Shown piece by piece: positions 46,233 to 57,372 of a stretch of DNA of 64,000 nucleotides (positions are counted from its first letter, which is position 1; every line of letters starts with the position of its first letter). Source of the DNA: Saccopteryx bilineata (Eukaryota > Chordata > Mammalia > Chiroptera > Emballonuridae). The notes under the pieces were generated by a model that was given only the letters and a program-made list of their open reading frames with translations, searched no databases and had not been told where the DNA came from. Where the stretch lies: contig NC_089490.1 in NCBI RefSeq assembly GCF_036850765.1, forward strand, positions 102,846,074 to 102,910,073, read 5' to 3'. The position numbers and the translations under genes are program-made.

Positions 46233-46981
46233 TGAAATGTAGAAGATAAAGGCTCTTAGCATAAGTAACTTTTAGCAGCACTTACTTTCTCTAAAACAAA
46301 GATAGTTTTGGCAGAACTTACTTTTTCTAAAAGACTCCCTGCCCCTAGCCTTTGAGGCTGGTTTCCCAGGCTGTGTGGCCTTGAGCTGGTTCTGTAAGGT
46401 TGCAGGTGTTCCCAGATGTTTCTCCCTGAATGAATCCTATAGATAAAGCATTGTAAGAGAGCTTGTTTCACTGCTTTGTTTTACTACTAGGCTTCCCCTC
46501 CTCACCATTCCCCAATCAATGTGTAATTTTGTCTTTAAAAACTAGCCCCAGCCTGACCAGGCGGAGGCGCAGTGGATAGAGCATCAGACTGGGATGCAGA
46601 GGTTCAAGACCCTGAGGTCACCAGCTTGGACCCAAGGTCACTGGCTCAAGCAAGGGGTTACTCAGTCTGCTGTAGGCCCACGGTCAAGGCACATATGAGA
46701 AAGCAATCAATGAACAACTAAGGTATCGCAACGAAAAACTAATGATTGATGCTTCTCATCTCTCTGTTCGTGTCTGTCCCTATCTATCCCTCTCTCTGAT
46801 TCTCTCTCTGTCTCTGTTTAAAAAAAAAAAAAGAAAAAAAAAGCTAGCCTTAAACTGTGTTTGGGACCGCATGATTTGGATGACTTGGGTCTTCGTGTGG
46901 TCACCGGCTTTAAAATAAAGACTCCTTAATTTGGCTACTTAATTGTGTGGCAAAATGTCTGTTTCTTGCTATTCCGATACA
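46233..46981 (+). mobile_element. Solo LTR of another family, with nested SINE
   Basis: Promoter-like 'gtctttaaaaactagcc' near 46531, AATAAA at 46915-46920, 'ggtcttcgtgtggtcaccgg' and an end near 'attccgataca'. Gamma-type LTR look. The SINE at 46551-46842 splits it. Boundaries approximate. Confidence 0.6.
46551..46842 (+). mobile_element. Bat tRNA SINE
   Basis: Head GCCTGACCAGGCGGAGGCGC, 'gaaagcaatcaatgaacaac', A-rich tail. The short duplication CTAGCC flanks it within the LTR. Confidence 0.9.
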
Positions 46982-47405
46982 ATATAGGAAAGAGATCATG
47001 AAAAGCATTAAGAGGTTGAAATCAACTCTTAGCTATAGTATTGACTACTCACTATAGAAAGAGAATGGTATTTCTTTCTCCCATCACTACTCCCCCACCT
47101 GCCCAATAGGTTTAGCTGTCTGAGATTTTAATAGTCATTCTGTTCAGAAACCATAAAATCCTTGTCAATTCTAAATAGGTCTCAGTCTGTTTTAGCCTAA
47201 TTCTCCCATGGGTTTCTGTCCTTACCTTCTAGTTCACTAAGTTGTAGGAAATTGTGAGGCTGAATTCCTATTTGCCTGGACACCTCATTGAGCAATTTCT
47301 GTAACTGTGCTTATTAAACATGGTAAAGTCTCACACCCCAATGCCATGTGCTTGCCCAGACATAGCACTCAGCTATGTATTTACTGCGGTCCTGAAGCTC
47401 TAAGC

Positions 47406-48098
47406 CAGTGGTTCTCAAAGTGTGTGCCAGGGCACACTGGTGCACCCTAGAAGATTTCCAGGTGTGCCTTATAGTATTCCAGAGAAATATGTGCCTGTTG
47501 GGGACCAAAAAAACCAACAGAGTTTTTGAAGTTTAGATTTTTGGGGGACAGAGGTATGGAGAATTGGCTGTAAACTGACAATCTGCCCAACCCCCCACCT
47601 CACTTGCCTGATTAGGTTGCAAAAGGCTGTTGAGCTGTGGTGCTGGATTGTTTACACTACCCCTCATGTTCCCCAGAAAGACTGGAGGCAAATTTCTTCT
47701 ATCCTTTGTTTGGTGTAAAGTTAAGATGATATGTATGAATGAAAAAAAACACATTCACACTGGGACCTGCTGAATTTACTAAATCTTACTAAGAATGTAT
47801 CTATATATATAAAAGATAACTTTTTTGTCTTTTTTTATTTTTTATCCCCTCTTTTTTACAAAAATTCTAAAAGGCATAACTCAAAAAACATAACAAAAAT
47901 GTTTTTTAATGTCAGAATAAATTTAATTTGGTCGTATTTATTTCATTTAATTACCATAAAAACATGCTTGGACTTTTTTTTCTTTAATATTTGACTTAAT
48001 TATTATAACATATTTCTCAGAAATTTGTATATAATGCACCTACAATTATTTGTAGGATTTTAAATGTGCCCTGACTTCAAAAAGTTTGAGAACCACTG
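47406..48098. mobile_element. hAT-type element with nested LTR fragment
   Basis: Starts CAGTGGTTCTCAAAGTGTG and ends AAAGTTTGAGAACCACTG. Left flank CTCTAAGC fits the hAT target preference, with a similar CTCTAACC just past the right end. The interior includes an LTR fragment at 47496-47730. No transposase ORF. Confidence 0.8.
47496..47730 (+). mobile_element. LTR fragment related to 34799-35254
   Basis: TGTTGGGGACC, 'gtttagatttttgggggacagagg', 'ctgtaaactgacaatctgcc' and 'gactggaggcaaatttcttc' match the minus strand of 35254 downward almost base for base. It is cut off before the TATA region. Confidence 0.8.
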
Positions 48099-50007
48099 CT
48101 TGAGCTCTAACCAGTAAATGGGATGCAAGTTTATTGATTTTCAAATCCCACAAATTTAGAATGGTTGACTGTTGCCATCCCAGGACTCAGCACATGGAGC
48201 AATGGCCCACAGAGACCCTTTCTCAGAGACTCCCAAATATATTAACTCTCATAGCTTCCCTCTTGCCCTCCCAACATTGGGGATCCATTTCTAGCCTAGG
48301 GGTCCGAGAACCTTGCTCTTTACCTTCCATGATATTGTATCATAGTTAACCAAAGAGCCAGATTTTTGACACTCAAAAGCCAAGAAGTCCCTCTTTTCTT
48401 TGGTACTTGCTGAAGCATTTCTTTTCTGGGTTATAAACATCAAAGACCTAACAATTCAACTGTGAAAAAGAGCCAAGGAGGCAACTGAATGATCCAGGGA
48501 AGGGGCAGGGCACTGCTCACGTTTTCTGAATTATCTCACTTTGTACTTTCCTCAGAAACTCCTCGCAGGCCTCTCTCTGCTTAATTGCTGCCCTGCAGAC
48601 AGCCTCCCTGAGCCAGTCCCTCAGCCCCTCAACAGCGTGGAAAACAAGGTATTTCTTGGCTCTCTTCTACCATTTTTTGAAATCTTATCTTCGATAATGC
48701 CGTGCATGGCCTCAGAGGGAAGGGAAGTCTATGTCCTCTCCTGTCTCTCTTCCTCGCTCACCTATCTCCTTTTTTCTCTCCCCTTTTAAATTGCACTGAG
48801 CCTTACGTATGTCATATTTACTGAAACATCGCATTTCTTACTCTGTCTTACACGTGTGAACAGGAGGCTCCCTACTTCTCTACTTCAAAATTACGTTCGA
48901 TTTTACTGTTTTTAGATCTGAAGTGACTTTTCTTTGCAATCGTCCAGGATGTACCACATAAATATAAAAAGATAGACGTTATGAACTAGGTTAGAAGACA
49001 TGGAGGATAGGATAAAGAGCTGCAACGTTGTGTAATGGGAATTAAAGAATTACAGAATAGAGAAGGTGGAAAAGGGGGATATTTAAAGAGATAATGGCTA
49101 AGAAATTCCCAGCATTCGAGATGTCACTTTCTAGTTTAAAAGATGGTGTTAATTACTTAAAATGCAATATATTCTTCAGTGACAAAAATTTTGCAGATTT
49201 ATTTGCACTTTTATAATATATATAATATATATAATATATAGGAAGAGTCTTTTATGTGCTAAATAAAAGACTAATAGAGTAGAAATAACCTTTTGTAAAA
49301 GCTGATAAAATTAATCAGGGTCAATCCCCCAAGAACAGACAACTTCAGAGACATTTGTAGAGAGTTTAATCAGCAAGTTTAAAAATCAACATATGACCAC
49401 ATTTTACATTATAATGCTCAAGTCTCTCAAGGTTTTTCACAAACAATAGGCACAGAACTTAAATGTAAAAGTACATTTCACCTTGACTAAATTGTACAGT
49501 AAATTTTGAGTCACTAAATGGTCACTTCCTATCAACAATAAGTACTGGAAAAAAGTCAGAATTTCCTCTAGAAATCAACACAGAATAAGTAATTTCCCCC
49601 ATCTCTGCTCTGTCCCTGTCCCCTGTATGTGCATCACATCAGACACTCCATTGTTAGTAATAAAACTAGACTTTCTGGGGTTTTCATAAATAAAACAATA
49701 GTATGAGATCTTTGTATTCATATAATTATTTCCTCATGTGTTTTAATTCTCGAAAGCATGTTGGGAAACAAAACTGTTAAGAGTTGTTTTTATAATTATT
49801 CACGATTCTGTAGTCCTTAATATTTTCAAAGTGCTGTAAAATGTTATGTCATTATTTGGCATCATAACATTTTATATGTTAGTGACATTTACTCTTCACT
49901 TGTAGATGAGAAAGATCAATTAGAAGACTCGTGGCAATTTCCCTAAAGGGACACAGCCAGGGTGTGTGACTTCAGGAAAATCAGGATTGCAACCTTAGCC
50001 TCCAGGG
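48099..50007. other. Intergenic sequence with an L1 ORF1 scrap
   Basis: 49000-49120 resembles L1 ORF1 ('aagagctgcaacgttgtgtaatggg', 'ttaaagagataatggctaag'). A TATATAA patch lies at 49216-49243. Otherwise no gene or clear element. Confidence 0.4.
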
Positions 50008-50198
50008 CAGGATTTCTCAAGCAACACTATTATACCTGGGGCAGGGTCATTTTATTGTTGTGGAGGAGAGGGGCCGCCTTGAAAGGACGTTTAGCAGCAT
50101 CCATGAATTCTACCTCTTCACCAGCTATGAACCAAATGTATCCAAATATTGCCAAATGTCCCCTGCGGTACAAAAAATTGCCCCATTGAGAACCATTG
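50008..50198 (-). mobile_element. MER5A hAT MITE
   Basis: CAGGATTTCTCAAGCAACAC at the left, 'tttagcagcatccatg' and 'ttgccaaatgtcccctgcgg' inside, and terminal 'cattgagaaccattg' match an antisense MER5A. Confidence 0.85.
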
Positions 50199-50479
50199 GT
50201 CTAGAGAGAAAATGATTGCATAAACAACTAAGTAGATTAGTATAATTTATATATTTTTATGTCCTACATAAAAGATGTTCATTTCTCTTAAGAGTGAAGG
50301 TGACTAATCTACAGCCTTCTTTAAAGTAAAATTTACATTCTCTGTGTTAGATTAATCCTGTTGACCACTAAATGTATTTTAATGCTTCTATGGCGCATGC
50401 TTTTTAGAGAAGAAACAATCTCCACATTATTACAATGTAAATTACTAACAGCTCATCCTTTTCTTAAAAATAGTAAATT

Positions 50480-50885
50480 GGCCCTGGCCGGTTGGCTCAG
50501 CCGTAGAGTGTCGGCCTGGCGTGCGGGGGACCCGGGTTCGATTCCCGGCCAGGGCACATGGGAGAAGTGCCCATTTGCTTCTCTACCCCCACCTTCTCCT
50601 TCCTCTCTGTCTCTCTCTTCCCCTCCCGCAGCCAAGGCTCCATTGGAGCAACGATGGCCCGGGCGCTGGGGATGGCTCCTTGGCCTCTGCCCCAGGCGCT
50701 AGAGTGGCTCTGGTCACGGCAGAGCGACGCCCCGGAGGGGCAGAGCATCGCCCCCTGGTGGGCAGAGCGTAGCCCCTGTTGGGCGTGCCGGGTGGATCCC
50801 AGTCGGGCGCATGTGGGAGTCTGTCTGACTGTCTCTCCCCGTTTCCAGCTTCAGAAAAATACAAAAAAAAAAAAAGAAAAAAAAA
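50480..50885 (+). mobile_element. VES-type tRNA SINE, long form, well preserved
   Basis: Head GGCCCTGGCCGGTTGGCTCA, perfect B box 'gggttcgattcc', and 'cagagcatcgccccctggtgggcagagcg' body. Duplication AGTAAATT at 50472-50479 and 50886-50893. Among the least diverged SINEs here. Confidence 0.96.
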
Positions 50886-51242
50886 AGTAAATTAGTTTTG
50901 CCTTGAATTTTGATTTTTCAATCATATTAAAATTCAAAGTAATGCTATTTGAGTTAATAAAGTGCTATCTGATCTTCCATTCTCACATTGTTTCTGTGAG
51001 GTAGGTATTGAGTGTTAAGTTCCATCAGTAGAGGAGACTGAGGATAAATTCAAGGTGATACAAACTTGTCAGTGACAAAATAAAAATAGACAATTTCTGC
51101 AGGCTTTTCCCTCCCATTAGGTTGTTGTGATGAAAATTAAGAACATTAGATTATTTCATTTCTATTATAATGTAGTAACTTTTATCTCTTTGTGTCCAAA
51201 GATTTTGATCAGATAAATAATTTTTAATAATTAATAATAACA

Positions 51243-51470
51243 GGCCCTGCCTGGGTGGTTCAATGGATAGTGTCGTCCTGGTGCACCAAGGTCACAGTTC
51301 GATCCCCGGTCAGGGCACATAGGAGAGGCAATCAATGAGTGCACAACTAAATGAAACAACTAAGTGGAACAGCAAGTTGATGCCTCTCTTTCTCTCTCTC
51401 TATTCGTTTCTCTCCCTCTTTCTCTCAAAATCAGTGAAAAAATTTTTGATTAAATTAAATTTTAAAAATC
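51243..51470 (+). mobile_element. Bat tRNA SINE, 'caatcaatgagtgcacaac' form
   Basis: Head GGCCCTGCCTGGGTGGTTCA and CT-rich tail. Perfect 13-bp duplication ATTAATAATAACA at 51230-51242 and 51471-51483. Confidence 0.92.
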
Positions 51471-52032
51471 ATTAATAATAACATAACTTTGATTTATTAA
51501 GAATTATATCTGGCACTCATGTATTTATAAAAGCAAAAGATCAACAGTTCCTAATAGCACCAAGATATACTTTGGTAAAAGACAGTGGACAAGAATGGAA
51601 GAACCTTCTCTCATTAAGAATACACTGCAAAATCCCTTGGCAGTCAGATAAGAGAAAGAATTATCTAAATAATCTGATTTTGATTTGAAAAATTGAAGAA
51701 TTTGACACACATGTGCACTTAGAATTCTTAAATAAATAACAGTAGTTCAAATCATACATAAAACAAAAGTATGTCTTTAACTCATTAAAACTTATAGATT
51801 TACAAAATCCAGTGTATGTTTACAAATATATTGATTGAAATAACATATATATACATATGAAATACAGGAAAACATTATTAATTTAAATGTATATAAATCT
51901 CTCTGTTTTGGATGAATGCTGCTTCCTATTTTTTACTTCTTTACATTTTCAATTGGCCTCTATAAATGTGCAGAGTATACTTACCTAAATATCAGGAAAT
52001 AAGCAAAAAATTATTTAATTATAAAAAATGTT

Positions 52033-52191
52033 GGTCCTGGCTGAGTGGATCAGTGGATAAAACATTGTCCTGGCACACCAGATGTTGTGGGGTCAACCCC
52101 CAGTCAGGGCACTTAGGGGAAGCAATCAATGAGTACACAACTAAATGGAACAACTAAGTGAAACAATAATTTGGAGCTTCTCTCTCTCTCT

Positions 52192-52230
<39 letters not shown>

Positions 52231-52255
52231 TTTCTCAAATCAAAGGTAAAAAAAT
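52033..52255 (+). mobile_element. Bat tRNA SINE, same form, with (CT)n
   Basis: Head GGTCCTGGCTGAGTGGATCA, 'gcaatcaatgagtacacaac', and a (CT)n run at about 52173-52228. Confidence 0.88.
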
Positions 52256-53552
52256 TTTAATATTTTAATGTACTTACTTAAATATTTCTTAAATTATTGC
52301 AAAGCCAAAAGAACCTGTCTAAACAACATCAAATGTGGATGCTATAAAGAAAAAATAGTCATTGATGAAAGCCCTTCCAGACTCTTAGCTAGAAATGTAG
52401 CAACATAAACAAACTGTACTTTGAGACTACTATGTGAAATGTTAAAACATGAGAAAAGCATATATTTAGTAATTCCAGAACATTGAGGAAAAATAGTAGT
52501 GTTTGCCTGTGTGATTTAGCTCTTTAACTGGGTGAATATACTAGAATTCAAGATTTCTAACCATATACATCATTAAATTTGACTGATTACAAAGTAGTTG
52601 ACATTCAAAAGTTCAACTTGATAGCGTTCCATATAATCATCTAACTCCACAGAGCTTAAACATTTTTAATCATGTAAATGTCCTTGAATCACCTAATCCA
52701 TGAGTACCTATGTTGAAGGCACTTTAGTCAATATCAGGCTCATGGGTGTTTATAATTTATAGGCTGGGACTTAGTGAACCAGGATGTGGGTTAGCATGAT
52801 TTACACAGGGTGTCTCAAGACAATAGAGTAAACAGGAAATTAGGAAGGCAAACACAAGCAAAGTGTGCAAGAAAACCAAAGTGGATGGGTAAGAAACTAG
52901 CAATGCCAGTAAGAACTAGAGTCTAAGAAAGGCAACGCAAGCAGCCAGTGGCCGGGAACTCTAGCTAACAAGCAAAAAAGGCATAAGAATAGAAGCATAG
53001 CACCAAGAAGACCTTGATCATTGGACCCATGTTCTATCCCAAACAGTATGTTTCTTATCACCACCTTCCTGAGCCAGAATTGGTTCCAAGGCTTCTATGT
53101 GTTCTGGGCTGACAAGGGTCAATGAGAAGCAAAGATACACACAACACTGACCTGTCATCTCATTGCTCCCTAAGAGTAGAGTGTATAGTAGGAGGGAGAA
53201 AAGCTCTTTTCAACATTATTATTTTGGCAAACCTCCAAAACATATGCTAGCACCGAAAGCGTGGAAAATATTTTGAATAAGGCCTGAATTTTAAATTTTG
53301 CTTTTGACCATCAAGTAGGTGTGTCTATGTTCGTATTAGCATTTTGACACATAGGGAGTCATAACTTTTATAACTTCCACAACTGTAGGTTCATGGAAAT
53401 AAAGTGTGAGAGAGAAATGCCAATGCTGAAACTCTGAACTCCAGAGCACCATCAGTGAATGAGTGTAGTAGTGCAGGAAGTTTGGATTTGGTTTCAACAA
53501 AATCTTATCTCCCAAAAGTGTCCCCCAAAACGCTCATGATAGCAAAAATATA
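52256..53552 (-). other. Flank downstream of SLC5A8
   Basis: No gene or clear mobile element recognised. This may include distal SLC5A8 3' UTR, since the poly(A) site is not resolved. Confidence 0.4.
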
Positions 53553-53787
53553 CTGCTCGCAAAAATTAGGGGATATTTCAAAATGAATATGAAGCATAAA
53601 AAAAGAAGCATTTGATTTTTTTTATTAAATAAGAACATCAGAAAAATGACAAATAAGAGAAAGTTGTTTGATTATGCAAACGAGATGCAAAACCAAATTT
53701 TATTTCATCGGTGAAAATGTATTATACAAAAGGCTGAAAGTACTGGTGTATCTGCACGTTTCCTGATCCCCTAATTTTTGTGAGCAG
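53553..53787. mobile_element. Mariner-like MITE in the SLC5A8 3' UTR
   Basis: CTGCTCGCAAAAATTAGGGG at the left and CCCCTAATTTTTGTGAGCAG at the right form a near-perfect 20-bp inverted repeat. Left TA at 53551-53552; right flank TG, a mutated TA. Its interior is the reverse complement of the copy at 7905. It lies 97 nt past the SLC5A8 stop and contains two minus-strand AATAAA (53704-53699, 53626-53621). Confidence 0.9.
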
Positions 53788-53884
53788 TGTATATGTGTGT
53801 GTGTGTGTGTATAAACCTGATCAAATTATTTTAGAAAACATATAAAACCAGGACACTCTAAGATCATCTAGTATCACAGCTGCT
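53788..53884 (-). other. SLC5A8: SLC5A8 proximal 3' UTR
   Basis: Immediately follows the SLC5A8 stop on the minus strand and includes a short (TG)n run at 53795-53812 next to the MITE. Confidence 0.7.
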
Positions 53885-54010
53885 TCACAGATGAGTCCCA
53901 TTGATCTTGTCCCTTTGATCTGTGAAGTCCAATTCAATGTGATTGAAAGCAGGATTATCAGTTCCACCATCTTCTACTGGATGAGATTTATAGCTTAAAA
54001 CTTCATTCTC
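53885..54010 (-). CDS. SLC5A8: SLC5A8 terminal coding exon (cytosolic tail, PDZ motif)
   Basis: Last exon of the sodium-coupled monocarboxylate transporter 1 (SMCT1), which imports lactate, short-chain fatty acids and nicotinate with Na+. Minus-strand acceptor TTTCTTTTAG ends at 54011; stop TGA is at 53887-53885. 41 codons start ENEVLSYKSHPVEDGGTDNP and end DKINGTHL. The conserved VEDGGTDNPAFNHIEL segment identifies the gene. The tail ends T-H-L, fitting a class I PDZ ligand (T-x-L), as in human. Intact. Confidence 0.96.
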   Translation of the reverse strand, partial: ENEVLSYKSHPVEDGGTDNPAFNHIELDFTDQRDKINGTHL

Positions 54011-54287
54011 CTAAAAGAAAATGTTAACATGGTGAATAGAAAAAAGAAACTCTTCATTCATTCAATTCTAAACAATTAGAAAGAATGTTACTACTGCTTT
54101 TCTTTCTCTAACTCAGCTTTGTAGTTTACTGAGAGAGACCTATAAAAACATCATGAAACAGGGCAAACACTTTCCTTGTCCATCAAAGTTCGAAGGAGTA
54201 TGAAGACTAAATAGTAGTCTATCCAGGTGATAAAAATCAGTCTTACTAATTTGAGAAAAGAAAAAAAAAACAAGAAAGCTAACTTAC

Positions 54288-54367
54288 TTTCTTGAAAATG
54301 TCAAAATTGGATAAAAAGTCCTCTTTAGTCAGTAGAAATTTGTGGTCTATGTTTTGTCTTCTTCCTC
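54288..54367 (-). CDS. SLC5A8: SLC5A8 penultimate coding exon (start of tail)
   Basis: Minus-strand acceptor TTTTTCAG lies before 54367 and donor GTAAGTTAG after 54288. The 80 nt plus one base from the previous exon give exactly 27 codons: GGRRQNIDHKFLLTKEDFLS, then NFDIFKK. This is the cytosolic segment after the last helix; LTKEDFLSNFDIFKK is strongly conserved. The phases match both neighbours. Confidence 0.96.
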
Positions 54368-54967
54368 CTGAAAAACATATACATTATTAACATTGTTAAA
54401 AGGATAACTATAACTACCCAGTGATGGTACATCATACGGGTATTTAACTTGTGCACATTCAACTCTACACACTCATGAATCACAAAGAGATAAAAAAATC
54501 TTTTAAAAGGTACTGGAGACTCAGTCTACCATTTCCTCTGCCTCAGTCAGTTTCAGATTCTGCAAGGTTCTCACTGTGATCAGTATGAGTCCAGTGTTTA
54601 ACCCTTTGAGTAGTGAGTTCTTTTCATGCTCACTGACCCTGGGGAGTGAGTTGTTTGTTTTTTTTCAAAAAATGAAATTAGTTCCAGTTCCAGTTTTATT
54701 AACTTAAAATCGTGTTTGTTTGATAACCAATTTATGGAAACAAGAAGAACATACATTTGCCTTTTCTTAATGTTGCCTTACATATTTTTAAAATAAATCA
54801 ATCATACTCTGGATGGTCAGGAGGCATGAGGACATTCATGAATGTTCGTACTACTCAAAGGGTTAGAGAAAAATGCAAAGCCAGTCTACCTCATCTGGTA
54901 CTCAACTAGAGAATGAGTCATCCCACCCAATACTGGGAGGAAAACTGGTTTAAAAGCATCCTTTATG

Positions 54968-55350
54968 GGCCCTGGCCAGTTGGCCAGTTGGCTCAGTGGT
55001 AGAGCGTCAGCTCGGCATGTGGAAGTCCCGGGTTTAATTCCGGGCTGGGGCACAGAGGAGAAGCGCCCATCTGCTTCTCCACCCTTCCCCCTCTCTTTTC
55101 TCTCTGTCTCTCTCTTCCCCTCCCACAGCCAAGGCTCCATTGAAGCAAGGTTGGCCCCGGGAACTAAGGATGGCTCCATGGCCTCTGCCTCAGGCGCTAG
55201 AATGGCTCCGGTCACAATGAAGCAACGCCCCAGATGGGCAGAGCAACACCCCCTAGTGGGCATGCTGGGTGGATCCTGGTTGAGCGCATGTGGGAGTCTA
55301 TCTGTCTGCCTCCCTGCTTCTCACTTCGGAAAAATACAAAAAAAAAAAGG
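54968..55350 (+). mobile_element. VES-type tRNA SINE
   Basis: Head GGGCCCTGGCCAGTTGGCCA with a small internal duplication of 'cagttggc', full body, A-tract and G-tract end at 55340-55357. In an SLC5A8 intron, opposite to the gene. Confidence 0.92.
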
Positions 55351-55485
55351 GGGGGGGAGTAGAAGCATTTTTCATGATCTTCTGATCAAATACCAAACCA
55401 TCTATCTGCCTCTGCTTCAGATGGTGAAGTTGCTTTTCCAAGTTCAGTGACTATGAATGTAGATATGTATAAAAAAATGCAGGAA

Positions 55486-55911
55486 GCCCTGGCCGGTTGG
55501 CTCAGCGGTAGAGCGTCGGCCTAGCGTGCGGAGGACCCGGGTTCGATTCCCGGCCAGGGCACATAGGAGAAGCGCCCATTTGCTTCTCCACCCCTCTGCC
55601 GCGCCTTCCTCTCTGTCTCTCTCTTCCCCTCCTGCAGCCAAGGCTCCATTGGAGCAAAGATGGCCCGGGCGCTGGGGATGGCTCTGTGGCCTCTGCCCCA
55701 GGCGCTAGAGTGGCTCTGGTCGCAACATGGCGACACCCAGGAGGGTCGCAACATGGCGACGCCCAGGATGGGCAGAGCATCGCCCCCTGGTGGGCAGAGC
55801 GTCGCCCCTGGTGGGCGTGCTGGGTGGATCCCGGTCGGGCGCATGCGGGAGTCTGTCTGACTGTCTCTCCCTGTTTCCAGCTTCAGAAAAATGAAAAAAA
55901 AAAAAAAAAAA
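55486..55911 (+). mobile_element. VES-type tRNA SINE, long form with internal duplication
   Basis: Head GCCCTGGCCGGTTGGCTCAG and tail A-tract. The segment 'gcaacatggcgac(a/g)cccagga' is duplicated at 55723-55770. Flanks AAATGCAGGAA (55475-55485 and 55912-55922). Confidence 0.95.
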
Positions 55912-56079
55912 AAATGCAGGAAATTATGAAGTGTTGAATTAATTATTTAAATAAAAACTAACATGATAATTAGTATTTGATCCAAATTCTCTTCCCTAAG
56001 GTTTTGCTTTGGTTTGTTATTTTATTTGTGGATCAAAGAGGATGTTTTTAAAACTATGTATCTCAAAGAGTGGTTCTCA

Positions 56080-56255
56080 AACTACTCTACCAAAATCACC
56101 CAAGCAGAATACTTAAAATGCAGATTCTAGATTCCAACCTGGACTGACCCAATTAGAACCTTTGGGATGGGGATATTGAATGCTGACTTTTACCAGAATC
56201 CCAAAGCAATCATTATGTCCTGGACTGTTTGAGAAGCACTATTTAGTAAAAATAC
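56080..56255 (+). mobile_element. MER20-like hAT MITE
   Basis: 'gtggttctcaaactactctacc', 'cacccaagcagaatacttaaaatgcagattc' and 'tgtttgagaagcac' match MER20 from end to end with decay. Confidence 0.75.
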
Positions 56256-56275
56256 TATTTTAATTTTGGGAACTT

Positions 56276-56587
56276 CCCTGGCCAGTTGGCTCAGTGGTGG
56301 AGGGTCGGCCCAGCATGTGGATGTCCTGAGTTCGATTCCCAGTCGGGGCACACAAGAGAGGCATCCATCTGTTTCTCTACCCCTCCTCATCTTGCTTCTT
56401 TCTCTCTCTCTCTCTCTCTCTCTCTTTTCTCCTCCTGTAGTCATGGCTCAATTGGAACGAGCTGGCCCTTGGCACTGAAGATGGCTCCACGGCCTCCAAC
56501 TCAGTGGCTCCGTTTATAACGGAGCAATGCCCCATATGGGCAGAGCATGGCCCCCTAGTGAGGGTGCTGGATGGATCCCGGTTGGAG
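56276..56587 (+). mobile_element. VES-type tRNA SINE, tail converted to microsatellite
   Basis: Head CCCTGGCCAGTTGGCTCAGT, (CT)n at about 56398-56424, body ending 'gatggatcccggttgg', then directly a purine microsatellite instead of the usual 3' end. Confidence 0.88.
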
Positions 56588-56756
56588 GAGGAGGAGGAGG
56601 AGGAGGAAGAAGGAAGGGAGGGAGGGAGGGAGGGAGGGAGGGAGAGAGGAAGGAAGGAAGGAAGGGAGGGAGGGAGGGAGGGAGGAAGGAAGGAAGGAAG
56701 GAAGGAAGGAAGGAAGGAAGGAAGGAAGGAAGGAAGGAAGGAAGGAAGGAAGGAAC
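56588..56756 (+). repeat. (GGA)n/(GGGA)n/(GGAA)n microsatellite
   Basis: About 170 bp of pure purine: GGA units, then GGGA, then mixed, then at least 15 GGAA units. Long ORFs across it are low-complexity artefacts. Confidence 0.97.
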
Positions 56757-57372
56757 TTTTGCCATCTCCAGATGAGGTCAACTTTAAATTGATTCGCTCA
56801 ACATTGTTACATGCCTAACATGTGCTAGAGACTCTGTTATATGCTGGAGAGGCGGAGACTAGAACCATCATCACACTCACAGCTCACAGTCTACTTAGGG
56901 AATTGTGTGCCCCACTTTCTGGTGCAGAAACACACTCACAGTGTACATGCTTAGTGTTAGCTGAGACACCCACCAAGCCTGGCTGGCCTGGATTTGGACA
57001 GGTTCCTAGTATCCTACAGTAGATTTAAAAATATACTTCCCAAGGAGCATCAGAATTTTAGGTTTCTAGATTTTTTCCCAAGGAGTTGTGGTGGAGTGGG
57101 AGTAAGATACTTATGAAATTCATGAAGTGGATGTGGGGTTTTTTTATCACTGGATGCCTGTTTACCGGGAGAGAACATTACTTTTTAAAATATATAGTTG
57201 CATATGGGTTATGAGAAGCAAAGCACTTAAGGAAAGAAAAAGAGTAATATCCCATCCTTAAAGAAAAAAAAATGGGTTAAATAAGAACCAAAATATAGCT
57301 AGACTGTTGGCTAGCTACAGTCCAGATGTGAACAACTAGGTTATTGGTGAGTTTAAAATCTGCCTTAAAATA
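56757..57372. other. SLC5A8 intron, unique sequence
   Basis: No exon or mobile element recognised. Confidence 0.45.

Noticed and set aside
42476..46981. A complete endogenous provirus between the LTRs
   Set aside because: The LTRs belong to different families or have separate target duplications, and no gag, pol or env-like sequence lies between them.
56504..56818. Long ORFs rich in Gly/Arg/Lys/Glu or Pro/Ser/Leu across the purine array
   Set aside because: They are translations of the (GGAA)n/(GGGA)n microsatellite on both strands and in all frames.
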